A DNA stretch of 64,000 nt from Paraplanobispora siamensis (lineage in GTDB: Bacteria > Actinomycetota > Actinomycetes > Streptosporangiales > Streptosporangiaceae). The number at the start of each line of letters is the position of its first letter. Position 1 is the first letter of the stretch. The notes beneath the pieces were generated by a model. It was given only the letters and a program-made list of their open reading frames with translations. It did not search any database and was not told where the DNA came from. Both the position numbers and the translations under genes were made by a program. The DNA is taken from the NCBI RefSeq assembly GCF_016863175.1, contig NZ_BOOJ01000012.1:1-64000 (forward strand), in the 5' to 3' direction. Below are positions 34,746 through 42,794 of this stretch, piece after piece.

Positions 34746-35738
34746 TTAAGGGGTGACCGAGGACGTGCCGGGGCGGTGGCGGGCGGGCCGCTCGCGCGTC
34801 ACCGGGTCGATGTCGGCGGCGGTGCCGTCGAGCCAGACCAGGCGAGTGCCCTCGCCCGCGGCGGACAGGGACTGGTGTCCCTGTTGCAGGAGTAGCGCTG
34901 CAGCTCGCCGCCCGTGACCGGGACCTGGAAGAGCTTCGGCAGGTCCTCGTTGCCGTCCGTCCCGTCGCGGGGCGGCTCGACGATGATCGTGGCCACCTGG
35001 TCGCTGGCGTCCAGCCGGGACGCACTCGGCGCCTCCGGGCCGTCCCTCACGATCGGGGTCATGCCGCTGCCGTCGAGCGCGGCGCGCATGACTCCGCTGC
35101 GGCCCTCGCCGTCGGCGTCGTACAGCCACAGCATGTACGGGCCCGCCAGGCGAGGCCACCGCGAATCCGAAGGGAAGGGGCCGGTCGACGGCACCTCGGG
35201 CAGCTCCACCCGCGTACCGGTCGCCAGACCGTAGATCACCGGGGCGCTGTGGAAGGACTCGTCCTCGAACCGTCCGCGCGTGAAGGCGAGCCCGCCGTCC
35301 TTGATCGACGCCTGATAGCCGTGACTGCCGGCGTCCGCAGTGAGATTGACGGGCGCGGCGTCGCCGCGCTTGAGCCGGAGACCGAGTTCCCCCTCGGGCG
35401 TCTCCTCCGACCAGGCGACGTCGTCTCCCGCGATCGACGTCCCCGACGCGCGCCCGGCCGCCTGGCGGACGAGCGTGGACGGCGTACCCCCGTCGGGCGG
35501 ACGCGCGCGGATCTGCGGGCCGCTCTCCGGGTCGAACGCCGCCCACACACCGCGCCCGCCCTCGGTGGCGGGGACCGGAGTTCCAGCCGTCGTTGTCCGA
35601 CAGCCGCACCGGCCTGCCGCCGTTCAGCCGCCCGGTGAGCACCGAGGCGGTGCCGGGCGCGGACTTGACCACGACGTAGTGGTCCCCTGCCGCATCGGGC
35701 GTGTCGGAGGACTGGAGGAGGTCGGTGTTCCCGATCAT
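34746..35738 (-). pseudogene. Broken beta-propeller-like protein gene
   Basis: Three adjoining pieces in two frames make one protein of about 330 residues. MIGNTDLLQSSDTP...RLSDNDGWNS runs in one frame to about 35575. PATEGGRGVWAAFDPESGP...GGELQRYSCNRDTSP continues in the next frame to about 34870. GEGTRLVWLDGTAADIDP...SSVTP returns to the first frame up to the stop at 34746. The middle piece has repeated W-E-L-type strands (GTSIAGDDVAWSEE, DGGLAFTRG, PYMLWLYDADGEG) like WD40/TolB propellers. The start lacks an export signal, so the 5' end may also be lost. Two frameshifts could also be sequencing errors. Confidence 0.7.
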
Positions 35739-35996
35739 CACCACATTCTCGAGGGCCTGACGACTCGCAATCCGACAGTCGAACGGGTCGCGACGGGGGG
35801 TGGTTGCAGTCTGCCGCAGTGGCACTGTGGAAAGGTGCGTTCCAGTCCGGCACGCAGAACCTCCTCGTCATTCCACTGCGATCGAAAGTTCCCGGAAGAA
35901 GTCCGGGAGGCGGTGTCCGATCGGGACGGAGGCGTTCGTAGTAGGGGTGAGAGGCCGCCCGCGAGGGGCGCCCCGGGACACAGGAGATGATCCGAG

Positions 35997-36326
35997 ATGC
36001 AGTACCTGGTTTCCGTGATCTTCGACAAGGACAAGGACGGCTTGGCCACTCCGGAGGAAGCGGCCGCGATCGACGTGTTCAACGACCGGCTCATGGCCGA
36101 GGGCCACTGGGTCTTCGCCGGCGGCCTCGGGATGCCCGGCTCGGCCACGGTGATCGACAACCGGGGTGGGGAGGCGATGTTCACCGACGGGCCCTTCCTG
36201 GAGTCGAAGGAGTTCATCGCCGGCTTCTGGATCATCGAAGCCGTGGACCTCGACGTGGCGCTCAAGCTGGCCGCCGAGGGGTCGAAGGCCTGCAACCGCA
36301 GGGTCGAGGTGCGGCCGTTCCTGTGA
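35997..36326 (+). CDS. DGPF/YCII-domain protein of an ECF module
   Basis: A 109-residue YCII-type protein with the DGPF motif (MFTDGPFLESKEFIAGFWII) and the ending CNRRVEVRPFL. Such proteins are encoded directly before ECF42-type sigma factor genes and probably help control them, though their reaction is unknown. AGGAG lies about 10 bp before the ATG. The stop overlaps the sigma gene start (GTGA). Confidence 0.9.
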   Translation: MQYLVSVIFDKDKDGLATPEEAAAIDVFNDRLMAEGHWVFAGGLGMPGSATVIDNRGGEAMFTDGPFLESKEFIAGFWIIEAVDLDVALKLAAEGSKACNRRVEVRPFL

Positions 36327-37552
36327 ACAGCGCCGACGTCAGGGAGGCGATCACCCGGGCGCACCGTGAGGAGTGGGCGCGGCTGGTCGCCTTCCTGACC
36401 AGGCGTCTGGGTGATCTCGACATCGCCGAGGAGGCGGCGGCCGAGGCGTTCGCGACCGCCGTCGAGCGGTGGCCGGTCGACGGCGTCCCGCCCAACCCCG
36501 GCGCCTGGCTGACCACCACCGCCAACCGCAAGGCGATCGACCGGCTCCGGCGCGAGAGCAAACGCGGGGACAAGCACAAGGAGGCTCAGTTGTCGTACGA
36601 CGACGACCCGCCCGGGCCTGCCGACGCCATCGACGACGAGCGGCTCCGGCTGATCTTCACCTGCTGTCATCCGGCGCTGGCGATGGAGACCCGCGTGGCG
36701 CTGACGCTGCGCATGGTCGCCGGGCTGACCGTGCCCGAGATCGCCCGTGCCTTCCTGGTCCAGGAGAGCGCGATGGGGCGGCGGATCACCCGTGCGAAGG
36801 ACAAGATCAAGACGGCTCGCATCCCCTATCGGGTGCCGCCCGCGGAGGAGCTCCCGGGCCGCGTCTCCGGCGTCCTGGCCGTCCTCTTCCTCGTCTTCAA
36901 CGAGGGCTACCTGGCGACCGGCCCCGGCACCGATCCCGTACGTCACGATCTGACCGCCGAGGCGATCCGGCTCACTCGCCTGATCCGCGCCCTCATGCCG
37001 GAAGACGGTGAGGTGGCCGGGCTGCTGGCGCTGATGCTCCTGACCGAGGCCCGCCGTACCGCCCGGGTGTCGGGCGGCGAGCTGGTCCCCCTCGGCGAGC
37101 AGGACCGTGGGGCCTGGGACGCGGCGCTGATCGCCGAGGGCCACCGGCTGGTACGCGAGCGCCTGGCCAGCGGGCAGGCCCCGGGCCGCTATCAGATCCT
37201 CGCTGCGATCAACGCCGTGCACACCTCCGCCCGCGACGTGCGCTGCACCGACTGGTCGCAGGTCGTCGCCCTCTACGACCAGCTCCTCCGCCTCGACCCC
37301 TCGCCGATCGTCGCCCTCAACCGGGCCATTGCGGTCGCCGAACTCGACGGTCCGGAGGTGGCGCTGGCGGTCGTCGACCGTCTTGGGGGCAAGCTGGCCG
37401 GCTATCACGCCTACCACGCGACCCGCGCCGACCTGCTGCGCCGGCTGGGTCGCAGTCACGAGTCACGCGCGGCGTACGACGAAGCCATCGAGCTTGCGGG
37501 CAACACCGCCGAGACCGCCTACCTGACACGCCGCCGCGACCAACTGGGATAG
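36323..37552 (+). CDS. ECF sigma factor, ECF42 type with long C-terminal domain
   Basis: A 409-residue sigma factor. Region 2 covers about residues 8-85 (ITRAHREEWARLVAFLTRRLGDLDIAEEAAAEAFATAVERW), and region 4 about 125-170 (VALTLRMVAGLTVPEIARAFLVQESAMGRRITRAKDKIK). A roughly 220-residue C-terminal extension (DUF6596/TPR-like, AVLFLVFNEGYLAT..LYDQLLRLDPSPIVALNRAIAVAE) marks the group. GTG 36323 is translationally coupled to the DGPF gene. No anti-sigma gene is seen; the C-terminal extension is thought to take that role. Confidence 0.92.
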   Translation: MNSADVREAITRAHREEWARLVAFLTRRLGDLDIAEEAAAEAFATAVERWPVDGVPPNPGAWLTTTANRKAIDRLRRESKRGDKHKEAQLSYDDDPPGPADAIDDERLRLIFTCCHPALAMETRVALTLRMVAGLTVPEIARAFLVQESAMGRRITRAKDKIKTARIPYRVPPAEELPGRVSGVLAVLFLVFNEGYLATGPGTDPVRHDLTAEAIRLTRLIRALMPEDGEVAGLLALMLLTEARRTARVSGGELVPLGEQDRGAWDAALIAEGHRLVRERLASGQAPGRYQILAAINAVHTSARDVRCTDWSQVVALYDQLLRLDPSPIVALNRAIAVAELDGPEVALAVVDRLGGKLAGYHAYHATRADLLRRLGRSHESRAAYDEAIELAGNTAETAYLTRRRDQLG

Positions 37553-37699
37553 CGCCCCGGCCACCGATGAGGACCCGGCAGGGCGTGGCGGTTCGTCCGT
37601 GTCGGCGCGGGCATGATGGCGGTTGCCTCGGTAGGCGCCGCCGCAGCCCTCCTTGCACGTGGTGGCGTGGTCTTCCCCGGGCCGGAGAGCTGGTGAGCG

Positions 37700-38647
37700 A
37701 TGGAACCGCTGGTTTTCAAGAGCAGAGATCTTGACGAGACCGAAGCGTTCTTGAGTGAGGCGTACGCCAAGATGCGGATCCGGGGTGACGTCGAGAACCC
37801 CAGTACGCGGATCAGGCGGGACATGGTGGGGCCGGTCAGCATCGACCGGCTGGATCTGGCCTACGCCATGGGCTACGACGTGAACCCGCTGGGCAAGGTG
37901 TGCCTGTGCGCGGTCGAGTCGGGGACGATCCTCAACCACGTCGCGGGTCAGGACGAGGACGTCTTCGGGCCGGGGGACACGGTGCTGTTCGCGCCGCCGG
38001 AGAAGCCCTACACCGGTGAGATCCGCCGGTCCCGCTACAACATCGTCATGTTCGACCCCGTGCTGCTGGCCAAGGCCGCGGCCGTCGACCCCGGCCACTC
38101 CTCCGGACCGATCCGGCTGGGGGGATACCGTGCCGTCAGCGAAGACGCGGCCCGGCATCTCGCGCACACCATCGCCTATCTGCGCGACGAGGTCCTGCCC
38201 TATCCCGAGCTCACCGGCTCGCCCCTGGTGGTCTCCGCCTCCGCGCAACTCCTGGCGGCCAGTGTCCTGGCCGCCTTCCCCAACCGGACCCACGAGCCCA
38301 CCGGCCCGGAGCTGCGCAGCGCCCGGTTCGAGACGGTCCGCCGGGCGGTCGCCTTCATCGACGACCACGCCGACGCCGACATCACGCTCACCGACATCGC
38401 CGCCGCCGCACGCGTCTCCGGCCGCACCCTGCAGTACGCGTTCCGTGAGCACCTGGGCACCACCCCGATGGGATATCTGCGCCGCGTCCGGCTGGCCGCC
38501 GCCCATGCCGACCTCCTGGCGGCCGATCCCGGGCACACCACCGTCGCGGCCGTCGCCGCGCGCTGGGGCTTCTTCCACCTCGGCCGTTTCGCCGCCGCCT
38601 ACAGGGACGCCTACGGCTATCAGCCGAGTGACACCCTGCGCATGTAG
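37700..38647 (+). CDS. AraC-family regulator
   Basis: A 315-residue regulator. The N-terminal part, about residues 1-180, resembles the AraC-binding-like domain 2 of NahR/FeaR-type activators (FGPGDTVLFAPPEKPYTGEI). The C-terminal double HTH runs from about 225 to 312 (ITLTDIAAAARVSGRTLQYAFREHLGTTPMGYLRRVRL and VAAVAARWGFFHLGRFAAAYRDAYGYQPSDTL). There is no adjacent target gene with clear linkage. The 147-bp spacer before it holds nothing recognised. Confidence 0.88.
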   Translation: MEPLVFKSRDLDETEAFLSEAYAKMRIRGDVENPSTRIRRDMVGPVSIDRLDLAYAMGYDVNPLGKVCLCAVESGTILNHVAGQDEDVFGPGDTVLFAPPEKPYTGEIRRSRYNIVMFDPVLLAKAAAVDPGHSSGPIRLGGYRAVSEDAARHLAHTIAYLRDEVLPYPELTGSPLVVSASAQLLAASVLAAFPNRTHEPTGPELRSARFETVRRAVAFIDDHADADITLTDIAAAARVSGRTLQYAFREHLGTTPMGYLRRVRLAAAHADLLAADPGHTTVAAVAARWGFFHLGRFAAAYRDAYGYQPSDTLRM

Positions 38648-38740
38648 GCCTGCCAGCTCCAACGGTGCGGAAACCGCCGACGTCACGGAAGCCGAGGGCG
38701 ATCCTGCACCGTACTCTCACATTCTCTGCGCCCGGCCGTC

Positions 38741-39199
38741 ATGGGAGTTTGTTTTGATTGGCGGGTGACCGGCGGGAGCACTCCAGAAACAGATGATGTC
38801 TTCTGGGTCATGGGTTGCGGAATGCTGTTCGCCGTCGCATTGACCTGTGCGACGCTCGGGACGTTCCTGGACATCGTCCTGGTGGCCCGGAGACAACAGC
38901 ACTGCCTCGGTGACCTGGGCACCGGGGAGGCGATGGCGGGTTTCGTCTGGGCGGCGAGCCGTCTGGTCGTATTTCCGATCGTCGCGGGCGGATCGGCTCT
39001 CGTCTCCCTGCCGATCAATTTGGTCGCCTGCCTCCCCTGGTTCGCGAAGCACGGTTTGCTGAAGGCGGCCCTGATGGCTTGCGCCGTCCTCATCGCCGCG
39101 GCCGGTCCGGCGGCGATGCTCGTTCACGACGTCACCGCCGACACGACGCCGGGCGAGTGCGTCCCGCCCTGGTGGCCCTCCTGGATCACCCGGTCATGA
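38741..39199 (+). CDS. Small membrane protein, unknown
   Basis: About 152 residues with three or four hydrophobic segments (about 22-50, 66-95 and 104-125), a short charged loop with Cys and a Trp/Pro-rich tail (PPWWPSWITRS). No family recognised. The start is uncertain: ATG 38741 lacks a Shine-Dalgarno, and GTG 38765 (VTGGSTPETDD) is possible. The minus-strand frame over the same bases is also open, but the hydrophobic pattern supports the plus strand. Confidence 0.5.
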   Translation: MGVCFDWRVTGGSTPETDDVFWVMGCGMLFAVALTCATLGTFLDIVLVARRQQHCLGDLGTGEAMAGFVWAASRLVVFPIVAGGSALVSLPINLVACLPWFAKHGLLKAALMACAVLIAAAGPAAMLVHDVTADTTPGECVPPWWPSWITRS

Positions 39200-39240
39200 G
39201 GCGGCGGAGAGCGGGTTCCGGGCGGTCTCCGGCGGGCCCG

Positions 39241-39750
39241 TCACAGGGGCTGCTCGAGGATGTGCCGCATCGGAGTGAATCCCGCCTTCTCGTAGAAGGC
39301 CTGCGCCTCGGTGTTGAAGTCCCACACGTCGGTGAGAAGGCGGGAGCACCCCCTCTGCCGGCCCGCGGCGCGTACCGCGTCGAGCAGGGCGGTGCCGACG
39401 CCGGTGCGGGCGGCGTCGGGGTCCACGGCCAGGTGCTCCAGGACGATGAAGTTCCTCGCCTGCATGAGGGCATCACTGGGGCGGTCGATGATGACCGCGA
39501 AGGCGTATCCGACCGGCCGCCCCTGCGAGCAGGCGATGAAGATGAGGGCGTCCTCGCGGGCCAGATGGGCCTCGAAGACCGGGACCAGGTCCTCGGGGGC
39601 GGGGCCGGGGTGGAAGACGTCCGGCCGGTTCCGGGCGTGAACGGTGTGCACGAAGCCGTTCAGCCGGGCCAGGAGGCCGGCGTCCTCGCGGGAGGCGGGG
39701 CGGATCTCGATGGGGGAGGAGGATGGGGCCATGAGGGAATGGTGGGTCAT
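39241..39750 (-). CDS. GNAT-family acetyltransferase
   Basis: A 169-residue GNAT enzyme that transfers acetyl from acetyl-CoA to an amine. IEIRPASREDAGLLARL opens the fold. The acetyl-CoA loop is LAVDPDAARTGVGTALLDAVRAAGRQRG (the usual R/Q-x-x-G-x-G/A is read as RTGVGT), followed by LLTDVWDFNTEAQAFYEKAGF. ATG 39750 is chosen over ATG 39732 for its GGCGGGG; this is a weak preference. Substrate unknown. Confidence 0.85.
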   Translation of the reverse strand: MTHHSLMAPSSSPIEIRPASREDAGLLARLNGFVHTVHARNRPDVFHPGPAPEDLVPVFEAHLAREDALIFIACSQGRPVGYAFAVIIDRPSDALMQARNFIVLEHLAVDPDAARTGVGTALLDAVRAAGRQRGCSRLLTDVWDFNTEAQAFYEKAGFTPMRHILEQPL

Positions 39751-39860
39751 GCCCCGCCGCCGGCTCCATCCGTTTTCCGGCCGCTCGCCCGCCAGCCGAT
39801 CCCCGCCCTCCAGCCGTCGCCTGCCGGCCGCGGACCGGCGAGCCGGCGACCGGCCTCCGG

Positions 39861-40343
39861 TCAGGTGACCGGCACGATCCTCGCCTCGGCCAGGACGCCG
39901 TCCTCGATGCGCAGCAGGCCCACAGTGCCGTGCGGCTGGCGGCGGCGGTCGGTGGGGGAGCCGGGGTTGAAGATGCGGAAGCCGTCCTCGCTCTCGTCGA
40001 GCGGGATGTGCGAGTGCCCGAAGACGACCAGGTCGGCCCGGGGGAACCGGCGGCGCAGCCGGGGCAGCCGTCCCCGTGCCGCGCCGCTGTCGTGGATCAT
40101 GGCCACCCGGAGTCCGTCCAGTTCGAGTTCGAGGGTCTCGGGCGCGACCACGTCGGGCCCGTCGTTGTTGCCCTTGACCACGTGGACGGGCGCGTAGGCG
40201 GCCAGCTCGTCCAGCACGTCCGGGGTGCAGACGTCCCCGGCGTGCAGGATGAGGTCGGCGCCGGTCAGGTGCTCGGCGACGCGGTCGGGACAGGACTTCC
40301 ACCGCCGCGGCGCGTGGGTGTCGGACAGGACGACGACGTTCAC
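39861..40343 (-). CDS. Metallophosphoesterase (YfcE/MJ0936 type)
   Basis: A 160-residue calcineurin-like phosphodiesterase with all metal motifs: VVLSDTHAP (D-x-H), ILHAGDVCTP (GD), VVKGNNDGPD (GNND), MIHDSG and VFGHSHIPL (GHSH). The closest named relatives act on phosphodiesters with manganese; the cell substrate is unknown. It lies 110 bp from the GNAT gene on the same strand. Confidence 0.92.
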   Translation of the reverse strand: MNVVVLSDTHAPRRWKSCPDRVAEHLTGADLILHAGDVCTPDVLDELAAYAPVHVVKGNNDGPDVVAPETLELELDGLRVAMIHDSGAARGRLPRLRRRFPRADLVVFGHSHIPLDESEDGFRIFNPGSPTDRRRQPHGTVGLLRIEDGVLAEARIVPVT

Positions 40344-40469
40344 GATGCCGTCCTGCCCGCCCCGGCGCCGGGCTCACCCGTCCGCGCCGCCGTACGGCAC
40401 CGCCGACCTCACCTTCCGCGCCGCCGTACGACACCGTCGTACGGCACCGCCCGGCCCCCGCGCCGCGTG

Positions 40470-42302
40470 TCAGCGGTGGTGCAGGCGGAAGTAGTCGAAC
40501 TCGGCCGTGGCGCCCGCGCCGCCCAGCGAGATCAGCCCCACGCGCAGGTCGGCGTCGGCCGGCAGGGTCCACACGCCGCCGTAGATCCAGTTGCGGCCGT
40601 CGCGGCTGGTGGCCGCGCGCAGTTCGTGCTCGCCGTTGCGCCGGTCGACCCGGTGGACCAGGCGCAGCCAGGTCTCCTCGGCGGGCGGCCCGACGATCGT
40701 GCCGCCGTAGGCGATCCGGCCCTCGTACGGCATCTCCTTGCCGAACTCGGTCTGGCGGGTGTTCCAGATCGCCACGTGGACGAGCTTGGTGTAGAGGTCG
40801 TCACCGGCGTAGGCGACGAGGCCCGCCTGCTGGTAGTTGCGGACGGTGTCGGTTCCCAGGTCGATGCGGAGCCTGGTCTCGGCGGTCCAGTCGCCCTTCG
40901 GGGCCTCGCGCAGCAGGACGGAGGCGGTGTTGTTCTCCCTGTTGAGCTCGGCGTCCTGGGTCGGCCAGCGCAGCGCCCCGCCGGTGACCTCTCCCTGCGG
41001 CGCGCGCACCCAGCTCCAGCCGGAGCCCAGCTGCGTGCCGTCGAACTCGTCGCTGCGGCGGCGGTCGACCGGGCCGGGGCGGGGGGTCGGCGCGACCTTC
41101 ACGGGACCGGTACGGCCCGGCGCCGGCTGCGGGTCCTCCGAGGCCCACGCGCCGCCCCGGACGGTCGGCCAGCCGCCGATCCAGTCGAGCCGGTCGATCA
41201 GCATGGGCCGCTCGTTGACCCCGAACGGCTCGTCGAGGTAGGGGTCGTCACGGTCGATGGCGTGGTAGACCAGCCAGTCCTGCCCGGCGGGGTCGGTCAC
41301 GACGGCGTTGTGCCCGGTGCCCACCCAGCGGTTGCCGTTCGGCGCGATGACGATCGTGCCGCCGGCCCGCGAGGTGGTCAGCGACACTCCCTCCCGGTCG
41401 GTGTAGGGGCCGGTGATGGAGCGCGAGCGCCCGGCGTAGACGCTGTAGCCCGTGGTCGGCCCGGCGCAGCAGTCGGCCGAGGAGGCGAACAGGTACCAGT
41501 AGCCGCCGCGGCGCACCAGGTAGCCGCCCTCGAACTTGTTGTCGATGGCGATCATCGTGGGCTCGCCCACGGCCTTCCTGCCGGTGGGGTCGAGGCGCGT
41601 GATGAAGATCCCGCCGTAGTAGGAGCCGTAGACGAGATACTCGGTCCCGTCGGTGTCGACGGCGTGGCTGGGGTCGAAGGTCCACTTGAAGTCGCCGGAG
41701 GCGCCGGCGCCCCTGCGCGGCTCCACGACCGGGGCGCCCGAGTCGGTCCACGGGCCGGCCGGCGTCGGAGCGGTGGCCATCCCGATCGCGTTGTCGTTCG
41801 GCTCCGGCGTGACGGTGGTCTGGGTGACCACGTAGTACAGGCGGTACTCGCCGTCCACGCGCCGGATGTCCGGCGCCCACAGGCTCGCGCCCGCCGCGGT
41901 GTCGGCCCAGGCCGGCAGGTTCCGCTCGGTGAAGGCGTCACCGACGTAGGTCCAGTCGACCAGATTCCGCGAGCGGGAGACGGGCAGGTAGTGACGGGTC
42001 CCCTCGCCCTCGCGCAGGGGGTCGCTGGTCCCGAAGGCGTACCACCAGCCGTCCTCGCCCCGGACGATCGCCGGGTCGGCGAAGGTGTCGGAGAAGGAGC
42101 GGCTGACCGGGTTGGTGTAGGTACGGGGCCCGCCGGGGGACGCGGCCGACGGGGACGACGGGGACGCGGACGATCCGGCCGGAACGGCGTCCGAGGCCGG
42201 TCCCGGTCTCGGATCAGCCGCCTCCGCGGCCGGCGCCGCCGCTAACAGGCAGGTCAGACCCGCCAATGTGGCGATCATGCGTTGAACGACTCTGGCACCC
42301 AT
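40470..42302 (-). CDS. Secreted glycoside hydrolase family 43 enzyme
   Basis: A 610-residue exported enzyme of the arabinanase/beta-xylosidase group. A signal peptide (residues 1-29, ending AAEAAD) is followed by a Ser/Pro/Ala linker, then a five-bladed propeller from about residue 60 to 370. Catalytic markers are FADPAIVRG (base Asp), SLWAPDIRR (modulator Asp) and NKFEGGYLVRRGGYWYLF (acid Glu). The C-terminal 200 residues form a concanavalin-like beta-sandwich (DEFDGTQLGSGWSWVR...EFDYFRLHH) that may bind polysaccharide. ATG 42302 has GAAGAGG upstream. A double LacI-type operator lies before it. Confidence 0.9.
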   Translation of the reverse strand: MGARVVQRMIATLAGLTCLLAAAPAAEAADPRPGPASDAVPAGSSASPSSPSAASPGGPRTYTNPVSRSFSDTFADPAIVRGEDGWWYAFGTSDPLREGEGTRHYLPVSRSRNLVDWTYVGDAFTERNLPAWADTAAGASLWAPDIRRVDGEYRLYYVVTQTTVTPEPNDNAIGMATAPTPAGPWTDSGAPVVEPRRGAGASGDFKWTFDPSHAVDTDGTEYLVYGSYYGGIFITRLDPTGRKAVGEPTMIAIDNKFEGGYLVRRGGYWYLFASSADCCAGPTTGYSVYAGRSRSITGPYTDREGVSLTTSRAGGTIVIAPNGNRWVGTGHNAVVTDPAGQDWLVYHAIDRDDPYLDEPFGVNERPMLIDRLDWIGGWPTVRGGAWASEDPQPAPGRTGPVKVAPTPRPGPVDRRRSDEFDGTQLGSGWSWVRAPQGEVTGGALRWPTQDAELNRENNTASVLLREAPKGDWTAETRLRIDLGTDTVRNYQQAGLVAYAGDDLYTKLVHVAIWNTRQTEFGKEMPYEGRIAYGGTIVGPPAEETWLRLVHRVDRRNGEHELRAATSRDGRNWIYGGVWTLPADADLRVGLISLGGAGATAEFDYFRLHHR

Positions 42303-42366
42303 GAAGACCTCTTCCGCTGCGTCCCACACGTGTCCCCGACCGAACGCCCCCGTGTCCAGATCTTTC

Positions 42367-42391
42367 TACAACGTTGTATTCAACGTTGTAC
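42367..42391. promoter_or_regulatory. Tandem LacI-type operators before the GH43 gene
   Basis: TACAACGTTGTA (42367-42378), a perfect 12-bp palindrome, is followed at once by a second CAACGTTG core (42381-42388) in TTCAACGTTGTACA. The sites are 65-89 bp upstream of the GH43 start. LacI-type repressors of sugar-use genes bind such sequences. No LacI-type gene is in the window, so the repressor acts from elsewhere. Confidence 0.75.
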
Positions 42392-42533
42392 ATAGTCGGC
42401 CGCCATCATCCCGGCACGGACTTCACCGCGCCCGGACGTTAGAGGTGAGGGAGCGGGGGCACGTCGGCTGACAGGAAGATCCGAAACTGACCGGGCGTCC
42501 GCACGCCCGGCCGGACATCACTGGAGGTCGTGG

Positions 42534-42689
42534 ATGCTGGCTCGGACCAGGCGAAGGGCGGCCCTGGCCGCCGCGGGGACGGCGATGCTCGCCGTACTGG
42601 CCGGTGGATGCGGAGGCGGCGGCGAGGGCGACGACGACAGCCCGGACGTGGTCGAGACGACGGACACCGAGAACGACCAGGACGACTGA
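42534..42689 (+). CDS. 51-residue acidic lipoprotein
   Basis: A very short gene: MLARTRRRAALAAAG, then TAMLAVLAGGC (lipobox Cys26), a GGGGEG spacer and an acidic tail ending DTENDQDD. The basic start, hydrophobic stretch and lipobox form a complete lipoprotein signal, so almost nothing but a charged tail remains after processing. GGAGG lies 6 bp before ATG 42534. The last 18 bases, including the stop, are repeated at 42706-42723. Function unknown. It is easily missed because a larger frame covers the opposite strand. Confidence 0.75.
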   Translation: MLARTRRRAALAAAGTAMLAVLAGGCGGGGEGDDDSPDVVETTDTENDQDD

Positions 42690-42794
42690 CCCCGGGCCCC
42701 GGCGAGACGACTGATCCCGGGCCTCGACGACAGCTTCTCTCCACGGCGGCGATCGGCCCGCCCCGGCCCGCGCCGAGGGCGGCCGATCGCGTCC

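Noticed and set aside
40344-40469. Repeated GCCGCCGTACGGCAC elements between the phosphoesterase gene and the GH43 gene end
   Set aside because: Short, irregular and within the general CCGTACGG richness. No operator or terminator can be argued.
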